Below, piece after piece: positions 1-13,500 of a DNA stretch of 64,000 nucleotides; the stretch's first letter is position 1, and every line of letters begins with the position of its first letter. The stretch covers positions 50,538,264 to 50,602,263 of the forward strand of contig NC_065923.1 of NCBI RefSeq assembly GCF_024586455.1, read 5' to 3'. The DNA comes from Bactrocera neohumeralis. Its lineage: Eukaryota; Arthropoda; Insecta; Diptera; Tephritidae. Both the position numbers and the translations under genes were made by a program. The notes under the pieces were generated by a model. That model worked only from the letters and a program-made list of their open reading frames with translations, had not been told where the DNA came from and ran no database searches.

Positions 1-350
1 CACGTGAAAGGCGGTAGATCGGAATACCAATTGGTCACAGTCTGGTAGCGACACACGCCCGCTGAATGGGGCTGACAGATCGAGAAGACTGCAGCAAATG
101 TCTAGACCAAGGTACCAGGGAAACAATGGAGCATCTCTTGTGCACTTGTTCCGAATTGGCAAGAGTACGCTGTAAGCATCTGGGGTTCCCACGGTATTAT
201 CAACTACAAAAGGCATCGATAGTGAGACCACAGAGTCTGTTAAAATTCGTCTCAAGCACAGGCATCCTAAAATTTGACTGGACCTCATCTGGTATCAAAG
301 GTCCAAACTTGGTCTATGCTGGCTCATTGGCCTATCGCCTAACCTAACGT
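1..350 (+). mobile_element. 3' end of an I/R1-like non-LTR retrotransposon
   Basis: Frame 3 reads IGHSLVATHARRMGL, then a Cys/His cluster (CSKCLDQGTRETMEHLLCTC) and RVRCKHLGF, ending YRLT and stop. This is the C-terminal zinc-knuckle after the RNase H region of I/R1/Jockey-type ORF2. The end of the copy carries CCTAACCTAACG. The 5' part lies outside the window. Confidence 0.7.
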
Positions 351-1541
351 TTGTCACACCCCCATATACGAATAGCCCCTTAGCCAGACAAAAGCGCTGC
401 AACGGTGCGTGTCCGGTTATGAGGAATTTCACTAAACATATGTACATACATATATATATATATTATATCATTTAATATTCAGATTAAACTAAATATAATC
501 TCATCCGAATTCTTAACCTTAGCGCTCTAACTCAGATGCTGAGATCTGATCGTAGCACAACATTTTAGCTTCTGACCTTCAAACAATTCATAATCAATCT
601 TGCCCCGTTATTGATTATTTATGGTTACAAATATAATTCCGCCAGCGATAAACTTATACTCATATTAGCAATAAAAATTTGGATTATGTGCTTAACCTCG
701 GGAGAAATTGACGAATTTGTTTAATGATATCGAATCATTTTGTTACTGCTTGTCATTTTGTCTCCGTACGGTAGCAAAGTAATATGTATGTATGTATTAT
801 TGTATGTATGTATAAAGCCCACAAAATGTATTTGTGTATAAACGAGTGTGTTCTATTCACATTTGCCGCTCTTTCAAGTTACACGTAGCAGCGCACGCAG
901 TTAGTAGCTAATGGTAGTTAAATTTCAACACGAAACACCCGAATATTACGAGTGGATGAACGCTGCGAACTATAGCGCCAAACGAGCTGGGACTCTGGTC
1001 GTTGGCAAGCCAGTGCTGCCGGGATAAGCAGACAAGCCGTCGTGTGCCGCTGTATGTGTGTTGCGCGTACTCACAACTCACCATTCTTCCATGGTTCTTA
1101 TACCACGCTGCTATCATTACATTTTGCTATAACGTAGAATAGGTTGCTGATTTTTTTTTCAAATGCAAAATACGCGTTTGCGTCGTTTGGGCAACTTTGG
1201 CCTGTTTCAGTGCTAAGCGGTGTAAGAAGGCAAATATTTTTAACGCACTCTTATTCGCAGTTGCCGCGTAATGCGTGAAGGTGGAATCGTGTCGCATTAT
1301 TTCCTCCTGTACGAAGAATTAGATCTATACAATTAATGTGCTTGTTATTGTAACTCGAGATAAGTGTGAGAATTTGATGTGGCTATGAGCAAAATATTAT
1401 TAAATTATTAATCCATAAAGCTTATATCGCATATTTATGCAAATGTTATTTATTAAGTGCCAATAGCAAAATTTATGTGCTAAAAAATACTAAAGAAACG
1501 TCTTGAATTAAGTTTCTGAATTCAAAACAAAAAATGTGAAT
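350..1541 (+). promoter_or_regulatory. Possible TfAP-2 promoter/5' UTR region; no gene recognised
   Basis: About 840-1320 is distinctly richer in G+C and CpG than the flanks (for example CGCACGCAG, GTTGCGCGTACTC, GCCGCGTAATGCG). This is what a fly promoter or 5' UTR can look like. It lies just upstream of the proposed first coding exon. No TATA box or firm initiator could be assigned. An open frame on the - strand at 908-1117 looks accidental. Confidence 0.3.
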
Positions 1542-1586
1542 ATGACTTTAGCCTATATCGACATGCCCACAGTTATAAATGCGCAG
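1542..1586 (+). CDS. TfAP-2: Proposed first coding exon of TfAP-2
   Basis: An ATG at 1542 opens 15 codons (MTLAYIDMPTVINAQ) that run into a GT donor (CAG then GTAAAA) at 1587 in phase 0. This is exactly the phase needed by the exon at 3602. AP-2 genes are known to use short alternative first exons that splice into a common exon 2. Nothing else between here and 3602 on the + strand joins as well. The peptide itself is not recognised, so this rests on phase, splice signal and position only. Confidence 0.42.
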
Positions 1587-4500
1587 GTAAAACTATTAAA
1601 AAATAAAATAAATAATTACATTTACATATATCTAAATCTATGGTTATAAATAACGGAAAACATTTAACCGTACAAAACTGCAAGAAATCGTATTTTCTTA
1701 CGGTGCTTATTTAAAAGCATTCGACAAATTAGAATTTTTGAAAATCTCTTTTTTTTAATTAGACGAAAAAATTAGTGCGCGTCTCTGCTGCTTGCTCTCC
1801 AATACGAATTGAATAAATAGTATGTTAACTATCCTGTACAGATCATTTCAGCCGATAATTCCGATTTCGCTTAAGTGATAAAAATTAGACAAGTTCTCAC
1901 TTACAAAGTTATAGCTTCTAAATTAAATTATAAAGTAATAATAGTTACAATTATAAATATGAGCGCCTTGAGAATGGAGTATTCTTCACTTTTTTTTAAC
2001 CTTTTCTGCAAATTTGATAACAATAGAAGTCAAGCGAATATTGATTGATGCAATAGAACTTAAAAGCTAAATAATAATCATCACCTAAAATGCAAAATAA
2101 CGTAACATCACTTTTCATAAGTTTACAGGCGAAGGAAAAACGTTATAATAGTAACCACTCATGTCGAAACAAAATTCATGTTTTGGTTATAAAATGGTTA
2201 TATATTGGTTATTATATCTAACAGCGATTTTCTATTTTTTTATGATACGTTGTTTTGCATTTTACATAACGTAATAATGTTTTTTTTTTTTTTTTGTAAA
2301 AAGGAGGACAGCAATAACATCATAATTTTTTTGTTATTTTGGTATCACTACATGACTTGAAACGGTTTTCCCATTCATTGAGGTTCTTCAAGTAGCCATT
2401 AAATATTAAATTTACTTTTTGAACCAATACTCTACATAAAATTATGCCATAAAACTGATTTTAATTTTAGCCCCAGGAAATTTTATTTAATTTAATTATA
2501 CCCACAGAAAGAAGTCTAAATGTGCAATATCACACGATCTTCGTGACCAATCGGCCGGCCCAAAACGCGTACTTATCTGCTATCCGAATTGTTCTCGCAA
2601 TAAATCCATTGATTGATGTGATGTGTGGGAAGTGGCGCCGTCTTGTTGAAACCAGATGTCGCCGAGATCACGAGCTTCAATTTGAGGCATCAAATAGTCG
2701 GCTAACATGGTGCGGCAACGGTCGCCATTGACGGTTACGTTCTCACTGGCATCATGAAGAAATATGCACCGATGATTTCACCGGCCCACAAAATACATCA
2801 AGGCGTAGTTTTTTTCTAGACGAAACAACAGCTCTTGAATATCTTTAGATTACTCTTCATCTCAAATGTGGCAATTTTGCTTGTTTTCATATTTACTGAG
2901 CCAGAAATAGGCCTCATTGCTGAACAAAATTTGCTCGAATACGTCGGATCATCTTGGCATTTTTCAAGAGCCCATAGAGCGAAGCGATAACATTTCGGAA
3001 GGTCGAGCGGCTTCAGTTCTTGCACGCTTTCAATTTAAGATCCCGACGTAAAATGCGCCAAGCCGTTCCATACGTCAGTCCGAGTTGCTGCGAACGGCGC
3101 CGAATCGACTCTCCATGGTCTTCGAGTACACTCTCAGCTGCGGCTGCTATATTTTCTTTACTGCGTGCTGGACGTGGTCTATTTGGTCGAATATTATCAA
3201 TAATGAATGTTGGGTTTCAAGATACATATATAGTACGCTCAGTAGGTCGATTATGTTGATCATAAGTTAAACGAAGCGCGCGAAACATATTCTTTACAGG
3301 ACGTGAATTTTCGTAATAAAGTTGAATGATTTGTAAACGTTGTTCAGAAGTAAACCTTTCCACGACGAAATGCCGAACCACGTGAAAAAATACCTCTACT
3401 TGGATCACCCGTTAATACATAGGTACTGACGAATAAACATACATATGTGACATTATCCGAAAATTTTAAGATTCCTAAAGCCGCCTCTATTTGCAAATGA
3501 GTTTTTATCCATGGGAAGAAATAAGTCGCACTTTATGTTATTTTTACTTTATGAAACAAATATTTCAACATACTATAAAACTAATTAAAACCTTTTTCCA
3601 GGAACGCCTCACTAGTCATGGCAGCTTGGGGTTATCAAGCAGTAGCCCGGCTTACACTACACATACGGGTGGCCACAGTGGCCGTGGAGGACCTTCTTCT
3701 GGACACGGTAGCCATGGCAGTACTCACGGATCCGCAGCAACAATGCATCACCAATCTCTTCAATCAGATTTCCAACCGCCCTACTTTCCTCCACCGTTTC
3801 ATCATTCAACTCAAAGTCCGCCCCAACAACAGGTAATACATGTAACTGTAATTTTAGCAGTTGGTTTTGATAATCAGTGACAATATTATTATTATTAGCA
3901 TTATTATTTATAGCTTCTTATAACTTCCAATAACCAAATAAGGGTAAGGTATGTGTATATATCTCACAATCTCAGTTGTACAGTATACATTTTCGTCCAC
4001 CTAAATGTTGTTTGTAATCTAATAGAGATAGACAAAACATAAGCTCATGATGATTAGATGTTGAGATCAGTTTGATATCCTCCCCTGCGGTCTTCACTTT
4101 TCCATTCGAATAAATTCATAATTATTAGCGCAAGTTATCTTATAAAAATTCACCAAGAATATTTCGAATATGGTTATGAGAGGTCAGGTAAGGTTAGGAT
4201 CGATGGCTGATAAATAGATCACACTTAAACTACCATACGCAGTCCTTTGTAAAGCCATAGCATAGCATCCGATCTTATAGTCGGATAAATTGGTTTTATT
4301 TCTATTCCCACCAGCACGACAGGATATGTGAAAGTGTGAGCTCCCAAGTTTAAGCCTTCTTGTGGGAAACGCGGGATAATCAATAATGAAGTGTTGAAAT
4401 GTATTGATATCGATGCCGATAGGGCAATGGCCTGTAAAAACGCTCACAACTAAGAAGTTAGCCTTATTAAGGGCAAAGAGCTCACTGGATCTCTCACGAT

Positions 4501-7500
4501 CGATCTTGGGTCAAAAGGATCTTGCAATAGCGCATGAATGAACTTATGTTATAGGTACAGACCTATTACTTTCATTACTAGATCAAAATAAACAAAAGTC
4601 AACCAACGGCACTGATTTTATTATATTGGGTATATGAGGGAAAAGTCCACCAAAAAAATTGGTATCATTATATTAGGGACATGAGATCTATTCTGATTTC
4701 AAACATATTCAGCTCTAAACCACATTATGTTTAAGAAAACAAGTCTACCTAATTTCATTAAATTATCACGGTTATTGATCAACGTAAACGGTTTAAATTC
4801 GGCTGGTACCAATTAACACCATATATGGGGTTATAAAGAAATGAAAATCACATGATTTTTTAATTTAATTTCGCACATAAACCCATTCGTCGACCTTTTT
4901 TTCTAGGTTGATATGACTGCCAGTGACATCTGTGCCAAATATCACATCAAAATAATCATTAGTGTTTGGTATAAGCTCGTCTTTCTGAAATACATAAAGG
5001 GCATTTGGCGATATTTACGATGAATGAAATTATTCAACAAAGATGTTTCATTAAATTTTGTGAAAAACCCTTCGGTGTTAATTGTTTCTCACAAGTGTTT
5101 TTGATAGTTACAAATTATTCAAAGAGGGTCTAGAACGCGTTGACAACGAACCACGCCCAGGACGGCCGTCAAAATTAAATGATAATCAAATAAATAAATA
5201 AAGGAATTGGTGCTTGCGAATCGACGATTAACAGTCAGAGATCTTACTGGCATCGTTGGAATATCGGAAGGATCAGTGGAAATCATTTTGAAATATCGTT
5301 TGGGTCTAAGAAAAGTAAAAGCGCGATTGGTTCCAAAAACAACTCAATTTTTTTCGAAAAGCAGCGTCGCGTTAACGTCTATGAAACAATGCTTTTCGAC
5401 TATCAGGATGTTATGAAACGTATTATTACTGGCGATGAGTCTTGAATATGAAACAGAATGATCAATCGAATATCGTGGCAAAAATGTGCCGAAGCGGAAA
5501 AATCACGTTAAAGCAGTTCCAAAATCAAGGTTATGTTGACAGTTTTCTTCGATTATCGAGGTGTAGTGCACTCTGAATTCCTTCCGACTGGTCAAACTGT
5601 CAACAAGGAGTATTATTTGTCGTTTGCGCGAATCTATTTGTAAAAAGTGGCCAGAATTATGGGCCGACAATTCATAGTTTTTGCACCATGATAATGCACC
5701 GTCGCATACTGCATTGATTCTTCGTGAGTTTTTCACCAAATGTGTCATGCCGCAACCACCGTATTCGCCTGATTTAGCTCCGTGTGACTTCTGGCAATTC
5801 AGCAAACTCAAACAACCGCCCTGGGAAAATCGTTTTGAGTCAATTGAAGACATTAAACGTGAGCTACGTACGCGCATTGAAAGCTATTACGGAAGTGGAG
5901 AATGAACTAAATCCAGAATGCGAAGCCAGCATGAACAAATTTCGTTTCCTCCTTCTTTGTAAATACCAAAAATACAAAGTACTAGTAGTTCAGAGAATCT
6001 AGATGGTGTGTAGCAGTATTATACAGTACAGACTATCATAACGGTTATGTTAATGTCTTTCGAAGAACAACGGATTAAAAGATTTGAACTTTTGATCATT
6101 TATTAAACCTACATCTATATTCATTAAAATAAAACATTATAATATTAATCCAAGTTTTTTTTTTATTTTATCATAAGGTAAATAAATTTTGCACACTAAT
6201 AAGTGTGTTGAATTCGTGTAGCATTTGAATAAAACAAATTAATGGAAATCAATTAATTGAAGAAATACGTACACATCAAAAGAAATTTTGTAATTGTTGT
6301 TCAATCCCAGATGAAATAAAGTTCAGGCTATATTATATCGCTGGATTTTGGGTGAATATATGTACAGTGGCTGGTTGCAAGCTAAATATTCAGCCATATT
6401 ATCATGACAGTTTTTTACTTTATTTACTTTTTGTCAACTAGCGATTTCCCCTCCCCCAAGATTTGAGCCTCTACCGAAACTATATCCTGGCTACGAGCCT
6501 AAAGTGAAAGATAGACATTGAGATTCACATACATACATACAAGTATTCGATATCTGGAGCTCGAAAAGTTATATCGGGGTTTGACAATTTTCAAAAGTGC
6601 GTTGGAATACCTTGAAGAAACTATTTGTGCAAAGTTGAATTCCAATATGTTCATTGATGATAGATTTATATATACATACCTACTGTAAGGTGAAAGAACC
6701 AGATTAAATTTACAATTGTGACTTGTGGGAAATAAGAGTGGTTGTAGTTGGATTTCGCCCATTTGTAGACCGTAATATAGGAATGGTCGACTAGTTTCTG
6801 AGACATAGGTTTTTCATCTAAGGATGGGCGACGCCATGCCCCTTTATATTAATTCCTATAAAACTCTTCATGTGTGCTTATTTAGTGAATGATCGCTTTT
6901 TAATTGCTATAGATAGAGTAAATATACACCGATGACATAATAACATTAAGAAGTTGGTCCATGAAGTCCATCGCTTAAATCTTATGATAAAATGTATACT
7001 ATACATATATAGCAATCTGTGAAACACTCAAATGTGCAATATGTAAAGCATATCTAAATTTCTCTTTATACAATACATTGAGACAGAAAATTAAATTCCC
7101 CGGGTAAATGATATTTCAAAAAAAGGCATTTTTCTAAGTTGGTATGATAGTCCTTAATTACTATGCCAAATATGAGCGCGATCTATCAACAAATTTGTTT
7201 ACAGCAGATACTTAAGTAGTGCGTTGCGATTTTTACAATGGATGAAAATATCCGACAAAGAATTTTTCTCAAATTTTGTATTTCTAACCAAATTTGGTGT
7301 GCGGAATCGTTGCGATTGTTGGAAAAGGCTTACGGTGATTCAGTTTTATCAAAAACACAAGCCTACGAGTGATACAAAGCCTTCAAAGACGGTCGAGAGA
7401 TCGTTGAAGACATCCTTCCTTCTGGACGACCTTCGGCCTCTTTAACTGGTGAAAATATTAAAAAATTGAAAGATATGCTGATTGAAGAGAAATGGAGCTC

Positions 7501-10500
7501 GACATCTCTCGCGAGTTCGTTCGAATGATTTTGGTGGATATTTTGGATATGAAATGCGTTCTTGCCCGAATCGTATTGATAAAACGGAGTGTTTTTCGCA
7601 TCGAGTCAGGATTGTAATCGAATTTAAAGCCAAGAACACAATGAATATCATCGATCAACCACCGTATTCACCAAATTTGGATCTATGTGGTTATTTCTTG
7701 TTCTCCGAACTGCAATTGCTGCTCCGTGGAACCCATTTTTATTCGATCGAAGAGATATAACAAAATTCGCTGAAAGAGCTTAAGGCCAAAAAGTACTTAT
7801 GAAATGTGTTTCGAGGACTGGAAAAATCATTGGCATAAGTGTATTACATCTGTTGGGGATTACTTTGAAGGAAACAAAATAAATATTGATGAAGAATAAA
7901 ATAATATATATTGGGTTTTATTTACAATTTCCTGATACGTTCTTGTCACAATGTATGTTTCCATTCACACATTGTTTAACATTGTTGTCAGAGGCTAATA
8001 CCCTTGACAGGTGCATTTCTTAGAGCTGTGAAAGGTTAATAAATATTTATTTTGATTTTTTTCGGATAGTTTGAAAAAAGATTGTGTTTCGATTTATTTG
8101 AGCAGATATCTCGTCAAATAAAAAAAGTTTTCCTTGCAAGGACTTGAACTTTATCGATCAGCTTGTATGGCAGCTAGCCTTGGGAAGAAAAGGAGGAAAC
8201 ATCTCAGATCGTTAGACAGAATAAAAATACATTCAAATTTTACTGTTGAGATTTTAAAGTTTATGTTATGTTTCGGGTCAAATAATAACAAATTATCAGA
8301 AAAGTGAAGCCAATAAAGCTGCTTTTTAAGAAGAAATTACGTGAAATTGTGCATTTTGTGTGACAACAGACTCAAGACAAGATTATTATAAAAGTGAGAC
8401 CCAATCAAAAAAATGTGAGTTCTAAAAGTTCTAGCGTTATTTTCATTGTTGCTTTGCCTCATTATTTAAATAAATCCTTCTATTTTCGTATTTTTATAAT
8501 TTTCATAATGGTAAACACAAAAAAAGTTTTAAAACTGTGATGTAAAATTTATAATCCGTAAATTTTAAAATACTTAAATTGTCTTTATCATTAAAATAAT
8601 TGGTGAAATCGTTTGAACATGTAATCAAATGGAAGTTAATGATAAATCTTATAGAAATAATGTAGTTGTTATTTTGTTTTATAATATCTAAAGTTTATAT
8701 ACAGAAGACTTATGATTTATGGACGTGTAGTTCAAAACTAGTAAAACGAATTTTGAATTTTCGCAGGAGATTTCAATATCAATTTCGCATCCGAAGATTT
8801 TGATAAACGTTACGTTGGAATTACAAATGAATAATGACCGTCTCTCAACTTATAAGACATGGAACAACAATCGATGCAGTTTTTTCTAGATTTTGAATTT
8901 TCATTTAAAATATATGTATCGTATTTCTCGTTTGCTTATTGTCTCGGTTTTGGAATCAACCACAGATTTTGTACCTAATGAAAATAACGAAAAAACAATG
9001 GAAAAAAGAACCTGATCTATGCAAAAATTTAATTTACTGATGAAAACATAAATTAAATTAATAAATTATTTTATGTTTTCATTAGTTATATGTGCATACA
9101 TGTATATATTGCACACACACATTCATATATATACATATAGATAGAGCGAAAGAAGTTTCACTTCAGTCGTGCGGTATAAACGGACTCACTTTTTTTTCGG
9201 ATAGTTTGAAAGAAGGTTGTGTTTCGATTTATTTGTGCAGATATCTCGTCAAATAAAAAAGTTTTCCTTGCAAGGACTTGAAATTTTATCGATCAGCTTT
9301 AATGGCAAGTTGGGAAGAAAATGGAGGCCAATCGTCGAGATCGTTAGACAGAATAACCTAAACATAAAGCGTTGAGATTTTAGTTTTATGTTTCGCGAAA
9401 ATAAGATCGCCAGAAACGCCAATACTCTTTTTTCGTGATTGGCATTTTGGTAGCAAAGACTAGGGGCATTATTATAAAAGTGAAGCTAAAAAAATGTGAG
9501 TTCTAAAATTCTAATTATTTTCTTGCGGTTTGCCTCATTATTTAAATAAATCCTTCTATTTTCGTATTTTTATAATTTTCATAATGGTAAACACAAAAAA
9601 TTTTACAACTGTGATGTCGTTTATATACAAAGTCTTATCATAAATTATGTCAAAATAGATTTACAGTATAGAGATAAGGATAATTTCGAAAAAACACAAA
9701 ATTTTGTTTTATAATTTTATGTAACATCAACTGATTTATAATCATCAGTTCAGTGTTTGCTTTCGCTTTATAACAGCGGAGTGGGGTGGTAAAGAAAATA
9801 AGTGTGGAAAAGGCGCAAGTGAAATTTATGATCTTCTAAAAAAACTTGGAATTTCGAAGAATATTTATTTACCGCGATATTGATATTTTCACAAACGTCA
9901 ACAGTTGGTGTCAGAAAGAAAACTTGTCGTCCTCACATAGTTTGAACCAATTCAGCCATAAAAACTGTTCGCGTACACATTTTCAGAAATCTACGTAGAA
10001 AACAGAAACTTATGTTGAGGGGAATAAATGGATATATCGACCACATCAATGTCAAGATTCATTTGCGATGATCTCCACATAAAAGCATGCCGTCGGTCAA
10101 CTGGTCATCTTCAGACAACGTGCTTGAAGCAAATTTGACTCAACAGATACAAACAGCTGTTACAGTGGCCCGCGGTCAACGACCGTGCAAAGAAAGTTCA
10201 CTGTTGAAGATATTTTTATTAAGCAAAACGACAAAATCTACGCAACAACTTCCGAAGTCGCAATAAATGTCATTCCAAAAGGTTCAACGTGCTCGCTATC
10301 CAGCTGCTGTAATGGATTAGTCTTCCATAAAGCCGTTACGCTTCTTTACTTCTGCGAAAAAGACTGGGTCATAGGTGTACTAGCTGAATGGTTTAAAAGG
10401 CGTGGTAAAGCATCTTTTCGATGGAAATCATTGGATCGTTCAGCAAAATTCTGCTCCAGCATACAAGGCAAAAATCACTCAACAGTGGCTTAAAAGTAAT

Positions 10501-13500
10501 ATATGCCAATGAACTCAACTCTGATCTTCCCGACAGCCAATCATCTGCAGCTCTGGTTTCAGTCTAGACTTCAGCTTGTTCCAGTAAAATTAGAAGAGTC
10601 TTAAAAAATTCGTCAATACCAATAATAGCTGTGGGTGCTGCTAATGATCAATGGTAGAATCGTTTGAGACTTGTGAAAACAAGAGGTGATCACGTCAAAC
10701 AAAATTCTATATCGCTCATTAAACATACACATTATTAAATTTAATTAACATTAATAAAAATGTATTAAAGTTTCAAGCGCAACGGTCTGAACTTGTAACG
10801 GAACTTATGGTATAATCACTAGATAAGTTCTCCAACGTTTCCTTTTTGGGTGTTACAAGCTTCGTGGCAAACTTAATATACCCTGTTCAGGATATAGAAA
10901 ATGTTTTCAAAACTTATATGGATAGTTATACTTATAATATATATACCTATGTATTATTGTGGTCTAATTATATTATACCAAAGTATAAATTAATGTTTGA
11001 TTATTTCTTAGTATAAACATGATACGTATATCAGGTAGTAGAAGTGAGAACGGATATCTTATCTTACTTTAACTAATTAAAATACTATTAGTAATAAGGT
11101 AGTCTGGTATTAAATGAGAGTTCATTTGGCATTACATAATTAATCTAATATTGATTAGGTACCTGCATATTTACAGAACCATGGAGCTTTAGAATATTTG
11201 GGTACAGATCCATATGGACAACCGTTATCATCACTGCACCATGCCCCTTTGCACCACTATAACCAATTAGCGGGCTTACGAACAACTCAAGATCAGCTTG
11301 GTATACACAGATCTCATAGAGAAGCGGAGCTACAAGGCCATGTGGTAAGTGCTCTTCAAATATTTTCTTAATCATAATACGTCATAGAGATATAACACAC
11401 AACTTTGAAAGAATGTTTACGTTAACGACTAACTCTTATAACAAAGTGATTTAGCTTATTATCGCTATTTGGTAATTGGTTAAGTGTCCACTTAAAATAA
11501 AAGTTTTCCAAACGCGGGATCCTTCTGAATACAAGGTGCGTTCCAAAGTAAACAGGACTTAAAAAAAAAACAGAACAAATGGTTTTTTCGGCAAAATAAA
11601 TTTATTTTATTCAAAATAGTCTCCTTCTGCTTCAATACAGCTTTTTGCACGGTCCAAAAGCATGTTGAACGAGTGTTTTAGCTCGTTGGCCGGTATGGCC
11701 TCCAGTATGCCGGTGCAAGCCTTTTGAATGGCCTCTACGTCTGCTATTTTCGTTTCATGGGCAAATGCATTTTTCCGAAAAAGAAGAAGTCGCACGATGC
11801 CATATCAGGTCAATACGTAGAGTGTTTAATGGTTAAAATGTGATTTTTGGTCAAAAAATCGGTCACAAGCGTCCTTCGAATGTTCGATTCTGAGCAATTT
11901 TTGTCGTCAGTCAATTTGTGCGGAACAAACCGTGCACACATCTTTCGTAAGCCCAAATGTTCGGTCAAAATGCGATAAATCAATGTTTTGGAGATGTTCA
12001 ATTCCATTTCTATGAATTTCAATGGTGATTTCGGCACAGTTTCGAAGAAATCTCCGGTGATCACGTATTTTGGTTGGCCCACATGTTGATCGTCATTTAT
12101 GTCCTCACGACCACTTTGAAAACGTTGAAACCACTCGTGCACTCTGCAACGGGATAGGCAATCATCGCCATAAACTTGTTTCATCAATTGAAACGTTTCC
12201 ATAAAAGTTTTACCAATTTTAAAACAAAATTTAATGTTGGCTCTTTGTTCGAAGCTCATTTTCGCACCGATAACACAAACATACTGACACTTAATAAATT
12301 CACTTTCAAACGATGAAATGTCATGAAATTCTCAATCGAAAAAGATAGCAGATTCTAACGTCAGCCGACATTTAGATGGCGCCATCAGGGGGCGCTAGAT
12401 TCAAAAAGTCCTGTTTACTTTGAAAAGCACCTTGTATATTAAACGTCACAATAATAAATTATACCACAAGTAGTTGAATTCGTCGGCGCTAGAATCCAAC
12501 TAAATTTTGGCCATTTTGCCAAAAGTCATTAGTTCTAGGCAGAACTCCAAAGCTTAAAATCTCAATGTATAAACTATAAAAGTTTGAATGAAGAAGTAAG
12601 GAAGGGCTAAGAACGGGTGTAACCTAGATTTTCATACTCTTGTAACCTGCCAGGATCAAAGTCAGTGAAATACCCTCAGGCGCATAAGGGTTGTAACTTA
12701 TATGGGTTCTAGGGCAAGCTTTCACACGATTTTATCTAATTTAAACACAAAGAGGCACCGTTATTAGAAAATTACTCCCTCAATTTTATTAAAATAACTC
12801 ACACATTTACCGATATATATACATATGTGGTATAATGTCAACTGGAATTTCGAAAACCTTTCTATTAGGTATAAGGGGGCTAAGGGATTTATTGATCCGA
12901 CTCAATCCACTTTTGGCATATACTTAGGCATACTATTATCAGAAAAGATTTATCATTTTCTATAATACTTGTATATCTCACACAGTGAAAGTATGAAATA
13001 GAATTTAAAATTAGGTTATTTGCGAAAAAGGCGGGTTGTATTCCGATTTCGTTCGTTTTCGGAGTATATGAAAAAATTGTTAAGATAACATTTTATACCA
13101 ACTTTGGTCCAGTAGGTCATGAGAAATGGCTTTTCACCGAAATGTGGGTAGTGCCACGCCCATTGTGCATTTTTGACCCGGCTCCTATAAAGTCCTCTTG
13201 CATCATCCCAAATGAAAAGTTTAATGCCACGCCCATTTCTTTCAAAATATTTGGTTCACTACAACTGCGGTCACTTGTGCCAAATTACAGTTCTTTATCC
13301 TAATGTAGTGCTTAGTAAGTCAGTAGTCAGTGCTAGTAGTCAGTTCGTGTATTGAATAGAAAAATTTCACAAAACAAAACGATGTAGGCCAAGTTTTGAG
13401 AATTTTTCGCGAACTTCTTCTGTAGTGACTTCAATGTCATGAAGTGTGTACAGCAACGCCAGGCCGATCAAAATATTTTGAAGCATGTTTGTCCTCAGCC

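Noticed and set aside
908..1117. - strand 69-codon open frame
   Set aside because: It lies in the GC-richer putative TfAP-2 leader, which lengthens chance frames; no similarity recognised.
3491..3601. TfAP-2 exon 2 extended to the ATG at 3491
   Set aside because: The extension is AT-rich, reads as unlikely protein, and is separated from the conserved part by a good polypyrimidine-AG acceptor.
8055..9625. LTR retrotransposon with two LTRs
   Set aside because: The repeats lack TG...CA ends, a primer-binding site and polypurine tract, and the interior has no gag or pol; only a Helentron-like scrap is seen.
11145..11375. - strand open frame over TfAP-2 exon 3
   Set aside because: The + strand has correct splice sites, phase and AP-2 context; the - strand frame has no family resemblance.
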